From Paludibacteraceae bacterium (GTDB lineage: Bacteria > Bacteroidota > Bacteroidia > Bacteroidales > Paludibacteraceae): DNA of 47,019 nucleotides. Numbering within the stretch: the first letter of the stretch is position 1; every line of letters starts with the position of its first letter. This document shows positions 8,762 through 16,229 of the stretch, in pieces. Made by a program: the position numbers and the translations under genes. Location of the stretch: NCBI GenBank assembly GCA_017444615.1, contig JAFSWF010000005.1:1-47019 (forward strand). Direction: 5' to 3'. The notes under the pieces were generated by a model. The model made no database searches, was not told where the DNA came from, and saw nothing but the letters and a program-made list of their open reading frames with translations.

Positions 8762-9509
8762 GGAACAATATATCGGTGCCGGAGTTTTGTTGGTCATCAT
8801 CGTAGCCACGTGGTTGTATGTGGCGTTGGGACCGCATCAACGGGGCACCGAATACGAGCAAGCGTTGATGGAGCAACAACGGGTATTGGACAGCTTGCGG
8901 CAGGACAGTATCGCGCAAGTACGCGCAAGAAGGGATAGTTTGCGCGAAGCGAGATGGCAACATCTGAAAGACTCGTTCGATGCAGTCGATTCGTTGCGGT
9001 TTAAGCAGTGGGCGACTAAACGGCAGGCACGATATGACTCGGCTCGGTTGGCCGATTCGCTTTGGCGCGACAGCGTAGGTTTGTCGTATAAAAGGGCAGT
9101 AAAGAAAGACACTATTTTGGATCTTAATACGGCCGACACGACTGAGTTACAATACATCCGCGGTATTGGACAATACAAAGCGAAACGGATTATTGCGTAT
9201 CGGGAACAGTTAGGTGGTTTCTATAGTACGGAACAGTTAGGTGACGAGGATTTGCGGGAGTTGGGGTTGGATTCGCTGAGACGTTTTTTTGCGGTGACGA
9301 CGGATAGTTTGCGGACGATGGATGTGAACCGGTGTAGTGTCAGTACGCTGAGTAGGCATCCGTACTTGCGGTACACACAAGCCAAAGCTATTTATCAGTT
9401 AAGGCGGCAACGGATAAACCTACGCAGTATTGAAGACTTGCGGGTGTTGAGTGAGTTGGATTCTACGGACATTGCGCGGCTGCAGTATTACCTGCGGTTT
9501 GAACCTTAG
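8751..9509 (+). CDS. Membrane-anchored helix-hairpin-helix (ComEA-like) protein
   Basis: One N-terminal membrane helix (about residues 8-26, VLLVIIVATWLYVAL) is followed by a charged, Arg/Asp/Ser-rich coiled-coil-like stretch to about residue 115. Two helix-hairpin-helix units come next. The clearest is LDLNTADTTELQYIRGIG around residues 124-141, the ComEA-type DNA-binding motif, with a second around MDVNRCSVSTLSRHPYL. ComEA proteins bind incoming DNA during natural transformation, and a ComEC-like protein is encoded at the far end of this window. A role in DNA uptake is an inference; HHH proteins in Bacteroidota are often uncharacterised. It overlaps xseA, so the two are translationally coupled. 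Confidence 0.82.
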   Translation: MLAKEQYIGAGVLLVIIVATWLYVALGPHQRGTEYEQALMEQQRVLDSLRQDSIAQVRARRDSLREARWQHLKDSFDAVDSLRFKQWATKRQARYDSARLADSLWRDSVGLSYKRAVKKDTILDLNTADTTELQYIRGIGQYKAKRIIAYREQLGGFYSTEQLGDEDLRELGLDSLRRFFAVTTDSLRTMDVNRCSVSTLSRHPYLRYTQAKAIYQLRRQRINLRSIEDLRVLSELDSTDIARLQYYLRFEP

Positions 9510-9549
9510 ATTTTAGAAAAAAACCTAAAAAACATTTTCGGTATCCAAG

Positions 9550-10179
9550 TTAGAGATACGCATTTTGCTCGGCGGCGATGGTGGTGGGTTCGCCATGGCC
9601 GGCATATACTTTCGTCTCCGGCGGTAAGGTCAATAAGGTTTTCAGCGATTGTATGAGTTGCAAATAATTGCCTCCGGGCAAGTCTGTTCGCCCGTATCCC
9701 ATCCGAAAGAGCGTGTCGCCGGAGAAGAGGAGTGGGGATTGGGGATTGGGGAAATAGAGGCAGACCGAACCTGGTGTGTGGCCGGGAGTGGGAATTAATT
9801 GACAATTAACAATTGATAATTGACAATTGAGTGGGCGTATTGGAAAGGGTTCGGCTTTGAGGGGAATGCCGAACAGGTCGTATTGGTCTTGCATGGCTTC
9901 GACCATGGGGATGTCGGCATCGGGGATGAGGACGGATGTGTTCCATTGCCGGCACGCCCAAGCGGCACCCCATAGATGATCGAGGTGACCGTGGGTGGCA
10001 ATGATGGATAATTGGTGATTGGTGATTGGTAATTGGTGATTGATGTAGTTCAATAACTGCTGTTTTTCGTACTCGGTGTAGCATGCAGGATCAATGAGCA
10101 AGAGGTTGCCTTGCTCATCGTTCACCACGTAGGTGTTGGTTTGGAAAGGTCCGAAGACGAATGATTTTACTTGTAACAT
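9550..10179 (-). CDS. MBL-fold metallo-hydrolase (glyoxalase II-like)
   Basis: Binuclear-metal hydrolase of about 209 residues. The signature THGHLDHLWG gives HxHxDH; further metal ligands are expected in PTPGHTPGS and in the C-terminal GHG of YAGHGEPT. Family members hydrolyse thioesters such as S-lactoylglutathione or related substrates; specificity is unknown here. Two heptamer arrays are translated in frame: residues about 45-57 (NHQLPITNHQLSI) and 116-129 (NCQLSIVNCQL). Both precede core motifs and lengthen loops. It overlaps the upstream radical SAM gene by 13 nt and is the last gene of the marC-rpiB operon. Confidence 0.88.
   Translation of the reverse strand: MLQVKSFVFGPFQTNTYVVNDEQGNLLLIDPACYTEYEKQQLLNYINHQLPITNHQLSIIATHGHLDHLWGAAWACRQWNTSVLIPDADIPMVEAMQDQYDLFGIPLKAEPFPIRPLNCQLSIVNCQLIPTPGHTPGSVCLYFPNPQSPLLFSGDTLFRMGYGRTDLPGGNYLQLIQSLKTLLTLPPETKVYAGHGEPTTIAAEQNAYL
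9794..10047. repeat. Two heptamer arrays in the MBL hydrolase gene
   Basis: (attgaca)n at 9794-9833 and (tgattgg)n at 10010-10047, both translated in frame. Confidence 0.85.
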
Positions 10180-11144
10180 TCTTGGCAGATTAGTGGTTGT
10201 TGGGTAAGGGCTGCTTGGCGGAAAGCGATCGCTTTTTCGTTACTGAATAGTTCTTTCAGCGGTCGCTCCATAATATTTCCGTAAGCGTGTGCGTGCGCTT
10301 TGTCGTAGCAGCAGGGAAGCACTTCTCCTATGGTGGTAATGACGCATCCTGTCCATGCGCGGAGGCATGTTTTGCTGAGGGGTTTGCGGTGATAGCGGCC
10401 GTCTGCACTTTGGGTATAACGGCTGTAACGCGGATTAGTAGGCATCAAGGGATGACCGTTGGTGTAATCGTACAACTGTGCCGTTTTGAAGACCAGCCGG
10501 TCGGCGCCTAAGGCTTTGTACTGCTGCTTAAACGCTTTCCACTCATGCTCGTTCGTACGTAGCCGCAGGCATTGCAGCTCAATGATGGTGGCTTTGGCCT
10601 TGGCGTCGGCTTTGGCATCGTGGAGCCAGCGAAGGGCTTTTTTGCATTGCTCTACGTTGCCGCCTACGCGGTACGCGTTATAAGACGCGTCGGTTAAGCC
10701 GTCCATTGAGATGATTATTCTATTGAGCCCCGCTTTCACCAAGGCTTCAGCCAATTGCGGTGTCATCGCTTGGGCGTTGGTTGAGATGATGGTATAAAGA
10801 CCTGCTTCGTGTGCTTCGGCAATCATCTGTGGCAGGTCTTTATGCAGAAGCGGTTCGCCCTGAAAATAGAATTGGATGGTATGCGCGCAAGGAGTTATCT
10901 GTTCGAGCGTTCGCTGCCAAACCTCGCGGGAGATGAATGTAGCGGAATCGCGGGACACCGGGATTCCGGTATTTCGTAGGCCAACCGGACAAGCGGGGCA
11001 GCGTAATTGGCATATATTAGCGGGTTCGACCGAGACAAAGAGGGGTTCATGCTGAATACGCACCAAGCCCAAGAGACTTAGTGCGTAACTCCAATAAGCG
11101 CGTAGGGCATTACGCAATCGCGATCTTGTTAACACGGCGTTCAT
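10167..11144 (-). CDS. Radical SAM/SPASM-type protein of unknown substrate
   Basis: 325-residue radical SAM enzyme. CQLRCPAC near residue 45 provides the CxxxCxxC that binds the SAM-cleaving 4Fe-4S cluster. YFQGEPLLHKD is the family GEP motif and IIISMDGL a later core strand. The C-terminal cysteines (CLRAWTGC, LPCCYDK, ICQECYK) indicate an extra cluster of SPASM type. Members with this layout modify peptides or activate sulfatases, but nothing nearby identifies the target. The ATG at 11144 is preferred because it overlaps the end of rpiB by 35 nt, in line with the other coupled genes; a longer frame starts at 11237. Confidence 0.82.
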   Translation of the reverse strand: MNAVLTRSRLRNALRAYWSYALSLLGLVRIQHEPLFVSVEPANICQLRCPACPVGLRNTGIPVSRDSATFISREVWQRTLEQITPCAHTIQFYFQGEPLLHKDLPQMIAEAHEAGLYTIISTNAQAMTPQLAEALVKAGLNRIIISMDGLTDASYNAYRVGGNVEQCKKALRWLHDAKADAKAKATIIELQCLRLRTNEHEWKAFKQQYKALGADRLVFKTAQLYDYTNGHPLMPTNPRYSRYTQSADGRYHRKPLSKTCLRAWTGCVITTIGEVLPCCYDKAHAHAYGNIMERPLKELFSNEKAIAFRQAALTQQPLICQECYK

Positions 11145-11559
11145 GACGTCCGCCTTCAAAATCCGTACGGAAGAAAGTGCGTACGATATCCAGTGCTTTC
11201 TCGGCAGAGATAAAGTTAGCCGGCAGTCCAAGCACATTGGCGTTGTTATGCTGACGCGCTAATTCCGCCAGTTGGGTCTCCCAACACAGCGCGGCACGGA
11301 TACCTTGATGCTTATTAGCTGTGATGCAGATACCGTTGCCGGTCGAACAGATGACGATACCGAAATCAAATTCGCCTTTCTCTACGGCGTAGGCCAAGGG
11401 GTGCGCAAAATCCGGATAATCGCAACTATCGGTGGAGTAGCAACCAAAATCATGTACGGTGGCGCCGTTCTGCTCGAGGTAAGCACGTACTTGTTGTTTG
11501 AGCGCAAAGCCTGCATGATCGCTGGCTAAGGCAATGGACATTTCAGAAATGACTTTCAT
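11110..11559 (-). CDS. rpiB: Ribose-5-phosphate isomerase B
   Basis: Interconverts ribose 5-phosphate and ribulose 5-phosphate in the pentose phosphate pathway. The family start SIALASDHAGFALKQ is present, the active-site cysteine lies in VICSTGNGICI, and the phosphate-contacting GIRAALCW and NNANVLGLPA follow. The length of 149 is normal. A second in-frame ATG at 11541 (MSIALASD) gives the more usual N-terminus, so the first six residues are uncertain. It sits 41 nt behind marC, with a heptamer array in the gap. Its functional partner rpe is at the other end of the window, not adjacent. Confidence 0.93.
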   Translation of the reverse strand: MKVISEMSIALASDHAGFALKQQVRAYLEQNGATVHDFGCYSTDSCDYPDFAHPLAYAVEKGEFDFGIVICSTGNGICITANKHQGIRAALCWETQLAELARQHNNANVLGLPANFISAEKALDIVRTFFRTDFEGGRHERRVNKIAIA

Positions 11560-11561
11560 TC

Positions 11562-11600
11562 TATTGACTATTTGACGATTGACGATTTGACGATTGAGGA
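11562..11600. repeat. Heptamer-type array between marC and rpiB
   Basis: Repeated (t)gacgatt/tgactatt units of 7-8 bp fill the whole gap between the two genes. No promoter or terminator is visible in it. Confidence 0.75.
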
Positions 11601-12212
11601 TTAAAAGATTGCTGCCAGATTACCGAACATCAACTTGCAGGCGATGGCGAGCACAATGATACCGAAGAATTTACGGATTATATAGAGGGCTGTCGGTCCC
11701 AGATACTTGGTTAACCAGTGTGTGCCGATGAGCACTAAATACAGAACAACCATGCAGGCGATGAGGGACACGCACAAACTGGCGATACTATACTCAGCGG
11801 TGATGGCTAACAGCGCGGTGAAGGCACCCGGGCCGGCGTACATAGGGAAAGCTAAGGGCACGATAGAACCGCCTCCGCTCATCTCACCCTCCAGTTTATC
11901 ATTTTGAAAAATCGTAATATCCAGAATCATCTCCAACGCCATCAAGAAGATAACAAATCCTCCGGCTATGGCGAAATATTCGATTTGCACCCCGAATAGT
12001 TTGAGGATCCATTCGCCCAAGAAGAGAAACGACAGAAGAATGATGAGACTGGCAATACAAACCTTGTTGGCACTGATCTTAATGCCCTTTTTCTCCATCG
12101 CAATCGTGATAGGGATATTCCCGAACGGATCGATGATAGCAATCAGAAAAATAAACGAAGAAAAGACCTGCCAGATGTCGATGACACCAAAGAAATTGCG
12201 TATAGCTTCCAT
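11601..12212 (-). CDS. MarC-family integral membrane protein
   Basis: Inner-membrane protein with about six transmembrane helices, 203 residues, matching the MarC/NAAT family (FLIAIIDPFGNIPI near the start, then VPLAFPMYAGPGAF and IIRKFFGIIVLAIA). Function in the family is poorly known; antibiotic export was proposed and later disputed, and some archaeal members carry amino acids. ATG at 12212 is used, since four extra codons upstream would need a TTG start. It heads an operon with rpiB, a radical SAM gene and an MBL hydrolase, from the promoter at 12235-12265. Confidence 0.9.
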   Translation of the reverse strand: MEAIRNFFGVIDIWQVFSSFIFLIAIIDPFGNIPITIAMEKKGIKISANKVCIASLIILLSFLFLGEWILKLFGVQIEYFAIAGGFVIFLMALEMILDITIFQNDKLEGEMSGGGSIVPLAFPMYAGPGAFTALLAITAEYSIASLCVSLIACMVVLYLVLIGTHWLTKYLGPTALYIIRKFFGIIVLAIACKLMFGNLAAIF

Positions 12213-12234
12213 AGTATTTGTCAATTTTAGAGCA

Positions 12235-12265
12235 CAAAATTACAAAATTTCTTGCATATATGCAA
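12235..12265 (-). promoter_or_regulatory. Promoter of the marC operon, sharing its -33 box with efp
   Basis: Minus strand TTGCATATATGCAA at -33 and TAATTTTG at -7, spacing 23 nt. The -33 block is the same palindrome used by the opposite promoter, so the two promoters overlap by 14 bp. Confidence 0.85.
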
Positions 12266-12282
12266 ATTTTTTAGTAATTTTG
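12252..12282 (+). promoter_or_regulatory. Promoter of efp
   Basis: Plus strand TTGCATATATGCAA at -33 and TAATTTTG at -7, spacing 23 nt. It is followed by a leader of about 50 nt containing an (atcataa)n heptamer array (12303-12332). Confidence 0.87.
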
Positions 12283-12339
12283 CAGCGTTTTCTGAAAATA
12301 AATCATAATTTATAAATCATAAATCATAAATTTACTTGT

Positions 12340-12903
12340 ATGATTAACAGTCAAGACATCAAAAACGGCGTATGTATTCGCATGGATGGCCGTTTGTATT
12401 TTGTAATTGAGTTCCTGCACGTTAAACCGGGTAAGGGTAACACCATTATGCGCGTTAAATTCAAAGACGTAGTCGATGGTCGTGTGTTGGAGCGCCGCTT
12501 TAATATCGGTGAGAAACTGGAAGACGTACGCGTAGAGCGCCGTCCGTATCAATTCCTCTACAAAGAGGGTGAGGACTACATCTTCATGAATAACGAGACC
12601 TTCGAGCAAGTACCTATCGCACACGATTTGATTACCGGTGTGGACTTCCTGAAAGAAGGTTTCACGGTAGATGTTGTGTCAGACGCTTCGTCCGATACGA
12701 TCTTGTTCGCAGAATTACCGACGAAGGTTGAGTTGGCCATCACTTACACCGAACCGGGTTTGAAAGGTGATACTGCTACCAACACTCTCAAACCCGCTAC
12801 GTTGGAGACGGGTGCGGAGATCCGCGTGCCGCTCTTTATCAACGAAGGTGAAGTTGTACGCGTAGATACGCGTGACGGTTCGTATTGCGAACGCGTTCGT
12901 TAA
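12340..12903 (+). CDS. efp: Translation elongation factor P
   Basis: Binds ribosomes stalled on polyproline and stimulates peptide-bond formation. It has the three beta-barrel domains of EF-P and is 187 residues long, as expected. The conserved loop is KPGKGNT with K32 at the position modified in other bacteria. The C-terminal signature is recognisable as INEGEVVRVDTRDGSYCERV. No EF-P modification gene is in the window. It is transcribed alone and ends convergently, one base from trpB. Confidence 0.97.
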   Translation: MINSQDIKNGVCIRMDGRLYFVIEFLHVKPGKGNTIMRVKFKDVVDGRVLERRFNIGEKLEDVRVERRPYQFLYKEGEDYIFMNNETFEQVPIAHDLITGVDFLKEGFTVDVVSDASSDTILFAELPTKVELAITYTEPGLKGDTATNTLKPATLETGAEIRVPLFINEGEVVRVDTRDGSYCERVR

Positions 12904-12904
12904 G

Positions 12905-14248
12905 TTATCCCTCGTAAACGGGGTCAGTCAGATCGCCGTTGAGGAAACTGTCATAGGCTGTCATATCAATGAGGCCATGTCCACTCAGGTTGAAGAGAAT
13001 CACTTTCTCTTCACCTGTTTTTTTACAGGCTAACGCTTCGCGAATAGTGGCCGCTATGGCGTGTCCGCTTTCAGGCGCAGGGATGATGCCTTCGGTTTGC
13101 GCAAAGAGTAAACCGGCTTTGAAGGATTCCGTCTGCGGGATATCTACGCCGCGCATATACCCATCTTTAAGTAACTGACTGACGATAGTGCCTGCCCCGT
13201 GGTAGCGCAAACCGCCGGCATGGATATTAGCCGGTTTGAAATCATGTCCTAAGGTGAACATCGGCAGCAAGGGAGTGTAGCCTGCGCTGTCGCCAAAGTC
13301 GTATTCGAACTTACCTTTGGTCAGTTTCGGACAACTGGATGGCTCGGCTGCGATGAAATCAATCCATTTACCATTGGACGATTTACCATTTCCCTTTTGA
13401 AGCTGATGCCGCATGAAGGGGAAGGCTAATCCGCCGAAGTTACTTCCTCCGCCAAAGCAGGCGATGATGGTATCCGGATACTCGCCTGCCATCTCCATTT
13501 GTTTCTCGGCCTCGAGACCGATGACGGTCTGGTGAAGGCTGACATGGTTCAGTACGGAGCCTAAGGTATATTTGCAGTTAGGCGTGGTAGTAGCCAATTC
13601 GATGGCTTCGGAGATGGCGGTGCCTAACGAACCCGGGTGGTGCGGATCACGTGTGATGATGTCTTTGCCCGCACGGGTGGACATAGAGGGTGAACCTTCC
13701 ACCGTGGCGCCAAAGGTACGCATGATAGAACTGCGGTAAGGTTTCTGCTGCATGGAGATCTTCACCTGATAAACTGCGCACTCAAGGCCGAAGGTCTTGG
13801 CGGCATAACTCAACGCGGCGCCCCATTGACCGGCACCCGTTTCGGTCGTCACATTCGTTACACCTTCCTGCTTGCAGTAATAGCATTGCGGCAGGGCAGA
13901 GTTAATCTTATGGGAACCGAGGGGATTGACGCTCTCATTCTTAAAATAAATATGCGCAGGCGTGCCTAAGGCCTGTTCGAGCGCATACGCACGGACGAGA
14001 GGCGTAGAACGATAGGCTTTATAGCGTTCACGCACTTCGTCAGGAATATCAATCCATGAGTGCGTTTGGTCCAACTCCTGACGGGCACACTCTGCCGCAA
14101 AGATATGCGCTAGATCGTCAGCACTCAGGGGTTCTTTGGTTTGGGGATGAATAGGCGGTAAGGGTTTGTTAATCATATCCGCCTGGATGTTATACCACTG
14201 CCGCGGTAACTCACTCTCCGGCAGTAAAAATCGTTTCTGTTTTTCCAT
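12905..14248 (-). CDS. trpB: Tryptophan synthase beta chain, TrpB2 type
   Basis: PLP enzyme of the fold II beta family, 447 residues. The PLP lysine is K114 in NPLGSHKINSA, phosphate is bound by FGGGSNFGG, and GAGQWGAA is a core motif. The long N-terminal extension (residues 1-75, with LPRQWYNIQAD) is typical of TrpB2 proteins, which can work without TrpA on indole and serine, or salvage indole. No trpA or other trp gene is nearby, consistent with this. A heptamer-type insert encodes GNGKSSNGKW at about residues 286-295. A promoter lies at 14287-14317. Confidence 0.92.
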   Translation of the reverse strand: MEKQKRFLLPESELPRQWYNIQADMINKPLPPIHPQTKEPLSADDLAHIFAAECARQELDQTHSWIDIPDEVRERYKAYRSTPLVRAYALEQALGTPAHIYFKNESVNPLGSHKINSALPQCYYCKQEGVTNVTTETGAGQWGAALSYAAKTFGLECAVYQVKISMQQKPYRSSIMRTFGATVEGSPSMSTRAGKDIITRDPHHPGSLGTAISEAIELATTTPNCKYTLGSVLNHVSLHQTVIGLEAEKQMEMAGEYPDTIIACFGGGSNFGGLAFPFMRHQLQKGNGKSSNGKWIDFIAAEPSSCPKLTKGKFEYDFGDSAGYTPLLPMFTLGHDFKPANIHAGGLRYHGAGTIVSQLLKDGYMRGVDIPQTESFKAGLLFAQTEGIIPAPESGHAIAATIREALACKKTGEEKVILFNLSGHGLIDMTAYDSFLNGDLTDPVYEG

Positions 14249-14286
14249 AAGACGTTACTTTTTGTACCTTAAACTAAAAACAGTCG

Positions 14287-14317
14287 CAAAAGTACTGCTT
14301 TTTTTTGACATATGCAA
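14287..14317 (-). promoter_or_regulatory. Promoter of trpB
   Basis: Minus strand TTGCATATGTCAAAA at -33 and TACTTTTG at -7, spacing 23 nt, about 35 nt upstream of the ATG. Confidence 0.85.
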
Positions 14318-14354
14318 GCATTGAGGGCAAAAAAATGTGCATAAAAGAACATTT

Positions 14355-16202
14355 TTACCACAGTTTGCGGCGGAAGAGTCCTCCGAGAAGGCAAATAAGC
14401 ATGTAGAAGGGGTAGAGAATTTCTAACAAAAGGATGGTTAGAAAATTGGAGTTTTGAGATTTGAGATTTGAGCTTTGTTGTTCTCTTTTTTGCCGTTGGC
14501 GGATGAGTGCATACTCGATGGGGAACTTAATGAGGAGGACGGGCGGGCAAAGGAGTTGGAGGATATTCGCTGTAAGGATAAGTGCACCGCAACGGCGGAT
14601 ATCTCGGTCGGTGTAGTGCGGTGCCTTGCCGGCCCAGCGCATTCGTTGGCGCAAGAACGCACGCCAAGTGGGGATGGGGCGTACGACAGCGGTATAGTCT
14701 GGTTCATCAATGACGGAGATGGTTAAACCACGGCGTTTGGCGGCTTCGAGTAGGAACATATCATCGCCGGAAGGAATCTCAGGATGAAGGTCAGGTTCGC
14801 AAGCGAGCCATGCTTCTCGACGCACGATAAGATTAGCGCCTGAACACATGACTGCGTGTCCGCGTTTAGCAGTACGTATGGTGAGTTCTTGGATCGCGGC
14901 GTATTCGGCTATTTGGAGACGGGTCAAGAGAAAAGAGCCTACCCCATCCCTCCCTGAAAGGAGGGGGCTTTCCATGCGGAGCGGAAGAATGATAAGGTCT
15001 ACGTTTTCCTTCCCTTTAGGGAAGGTTAGGTTAGGCTCTTTCGTTGCCGCTTTAGGCAACACCACATCATCGTCGTGGAGCCAGAGGTATTCGGCGGAGG
15101 CGGCGTGGATGAGTTTGGACAGGGCATGTTTTTTGCCTAAGTTGTCATCGTTGATGCCTTTGCGCGGGGTGATGTGAGCAATTGAGAAGCCTACCCCGTC
15201 CCTCCCTAAAAGGAGGGAGTTAAGTTGCTCAACAAATTGCGGGTAGCTTTTAGCGATAATCTTCTGTATCTCCTTCCCTTCAGGGGAGGTCGGGAGAGGC
15301 TTTATATAATCGGCGCACATTAGCGCCATCGCCATACGGTGGTCGGAACGGATTTCGTGGAGTCGAACGGCCTCAAGTCGGTCGGACTCTTTGTAACGAA
15401 GGCGTTCTGTGCCAGTGGCATGGAGAAGTATGCCAAGGCGTTCGCATGTAAGAGCAATGGCGGGATAGAGATCGGGAAAATCTGTAAAGTCGAGCTTTAT
15501 AGATTTTCCATTTGTGATTTGTGATTGGTAATTGGTGATTTTGGCACCTTCGGGTGTGAAGGTAGTGGTGACACCAAAGTGCTTGGCGTAGATGTCCGCT
15601 ACGATACGGTCGCCTTGGATAGAATCGGATGTGAGACCTTCAAGGAGAAGTTCTCCTCCATGGATGGCGATATATTCGTACCAGAAAGCCGCAGCAGACC
15701 AACACACCTCTCCCCGCCCCTCTCCCAAGGAGAGGGGGTTAGTTTTGTAAGCGTCCGTGAGTTTGCGGGACATCGTGATATAGGGCGATTCGGCAGGATC
15801 GTAGGGGATGTCTATGCCGTGCATGATAAGGGCGGAGGTGGTTTGGCTGGTCGGTTTGCCATCGCGTTCCATCAGTCGCGGGTCACCGGTGAGGGTGATG
15901 GGCGCGTTCGGATAACATAGTGCGAGGTGTACTTGCAAGAAACGAAGGGCGGTGCCGCAGTTTTTGAGATTTAGAACCACCTCTCCCCGACCCTCTCCTA
16001 AGGAGAGGGAGGAATATTCCTGAGGTGTGCCAAAATGCTCTCTTAGCTTAGTGAGGGCATTGTGAAGGACGATGACGTCGTCGGGCATATCCGAAGAGAC
16101 CCGCATGAGCGGATCTCCATGGATAGCCTGCAAAAGCAAAATGCGGTTTGCGATGGATTTAGATATGGGCAAATGAATATTTACCATTTGTTCATTTACC
16201 AT
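14355..16202 (-). CDS. aroA: EPSP synthase (AroA) fused to an N-terminally incomplete family 2 glycosyltransferase
   Basis: Residues 1 to about 330 are AroA, the shikimate-pathway enzyme joining shikimate 3-phosphate and PEP. Visible motifs are LPISKSIANRI, KNCGTALRFL, LTGDPRLMERDGKP, RLRYKESDRLEAV and DHRMAMALM. From about residue 340 the frame becomes a membrane-bound GT2: LWLHDDDVVLP (DDD), GDDMFLLEA, RQRMRWAGK (QxxRW-like), then two C-terminal membrane helices. The first 60-80 residues of a normal GT2 are missing at the junction. At least six palindromic inserts (around residues 64-75, 155-166, 300-312, 330-340, 390-401, 412-422) and two heptamer inserts (221-235, 576-586) are translated in frame. 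The start codon itself lies in a heptamer array, so M1 or M6 are both possible. It follows DPP III by 27 nt. Confidence 0.85.
   Translation of the reverse strand: MVNEQMVNIHLPISKSIANRILLLQAIHGDPLMRVSSDMPDDVIVLHNALTKLREHFGTPQEYSSLSLGEGRGEVVLNLKNCGTALRFLQVHLALCYPNAPITLTGDPRLMERDGKPTSQTTSALIMHGIDIPYDPAESPYITMSRKLTDAYKTNPLSLGEGRGEVCWSAAAFWYEYIAIHGGELLLEGLTSDSIQGDRIVADIYAKHFGVTTTFTPEGAKITNYQSQITNGKSIKLDFTDFPDLYPAIALTCERLGILLHATGTERLRYKESDRLEAVRLHEIRSDHRMAMALMCADYIKPLPTSPEGKEIQKIIAKSYPQFVEQLNSLLLGRDGVGFSIAHITPRKGINDDNLGKKHALSKLIHAASAEYLWLHDDDVVLPKAATKEPNLTFPKGKENVDLIILPLRMESPLLSGRDGVGSFLLTRLQIAEYAAIQELTIRTAKRGHAVMCSGANLIVRREAWLACEPDLHPEIPSGDDMFLLEAAKRRGLTISVIDEPDYTAVVRPIPTWRAFLRQRMRWAGKAPHYTDRDIRRCGALILTANILQLLCPPVLLIKFPIEYALIRQRQKREQQSSNLKSQNSNFLTILLLEILYPFYMLICLLGGLFRRKLW
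14938..15303. repeat. Cluster of four protein-coding palindromic elements in aroA-GT
   Basis: Short inverted repeats of the type TCCCTCCCTnAAAGGAGGG occur at 14938-14969 and 15185-15213. Related CCTTCCCTTnAGGGnAGG elements lie at 15000-15035 and 15269-15303. The second and the last flank the AroA/glycosyltransferase junction. The encoded peptides resemble one another (SGRDGVG, LGRDGVG, FPKGKE, SPEGKE). Confidence 0.82.
15705..16018. repeat. Two copies of a second palindromic element in aroA
   Basis: At 15705-15740 and 15980-16013 an arm CCCTCTCC is followed after a few bases by GGAGAGGG. Both copies encode SLSLGEGRGEV-like peptides, in the same reading frame, inserted into AroA loops. Confidence 0.85.
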
Positions 16203-16215
16203 TTACCATTTATTT
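16167..16215. repeat. Heptamer array spanning the aroA start codon
   Basis: Several (atttacc) units; on the minus strand they give repeated AAATGGT, so several ATG codons in two frames lie in the array. Translation start of aroA-GT is therefore placed within repeat DNA. Confidence 0.75.
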
Positions 16216-16229
16216 TCTCATTGAACCAT

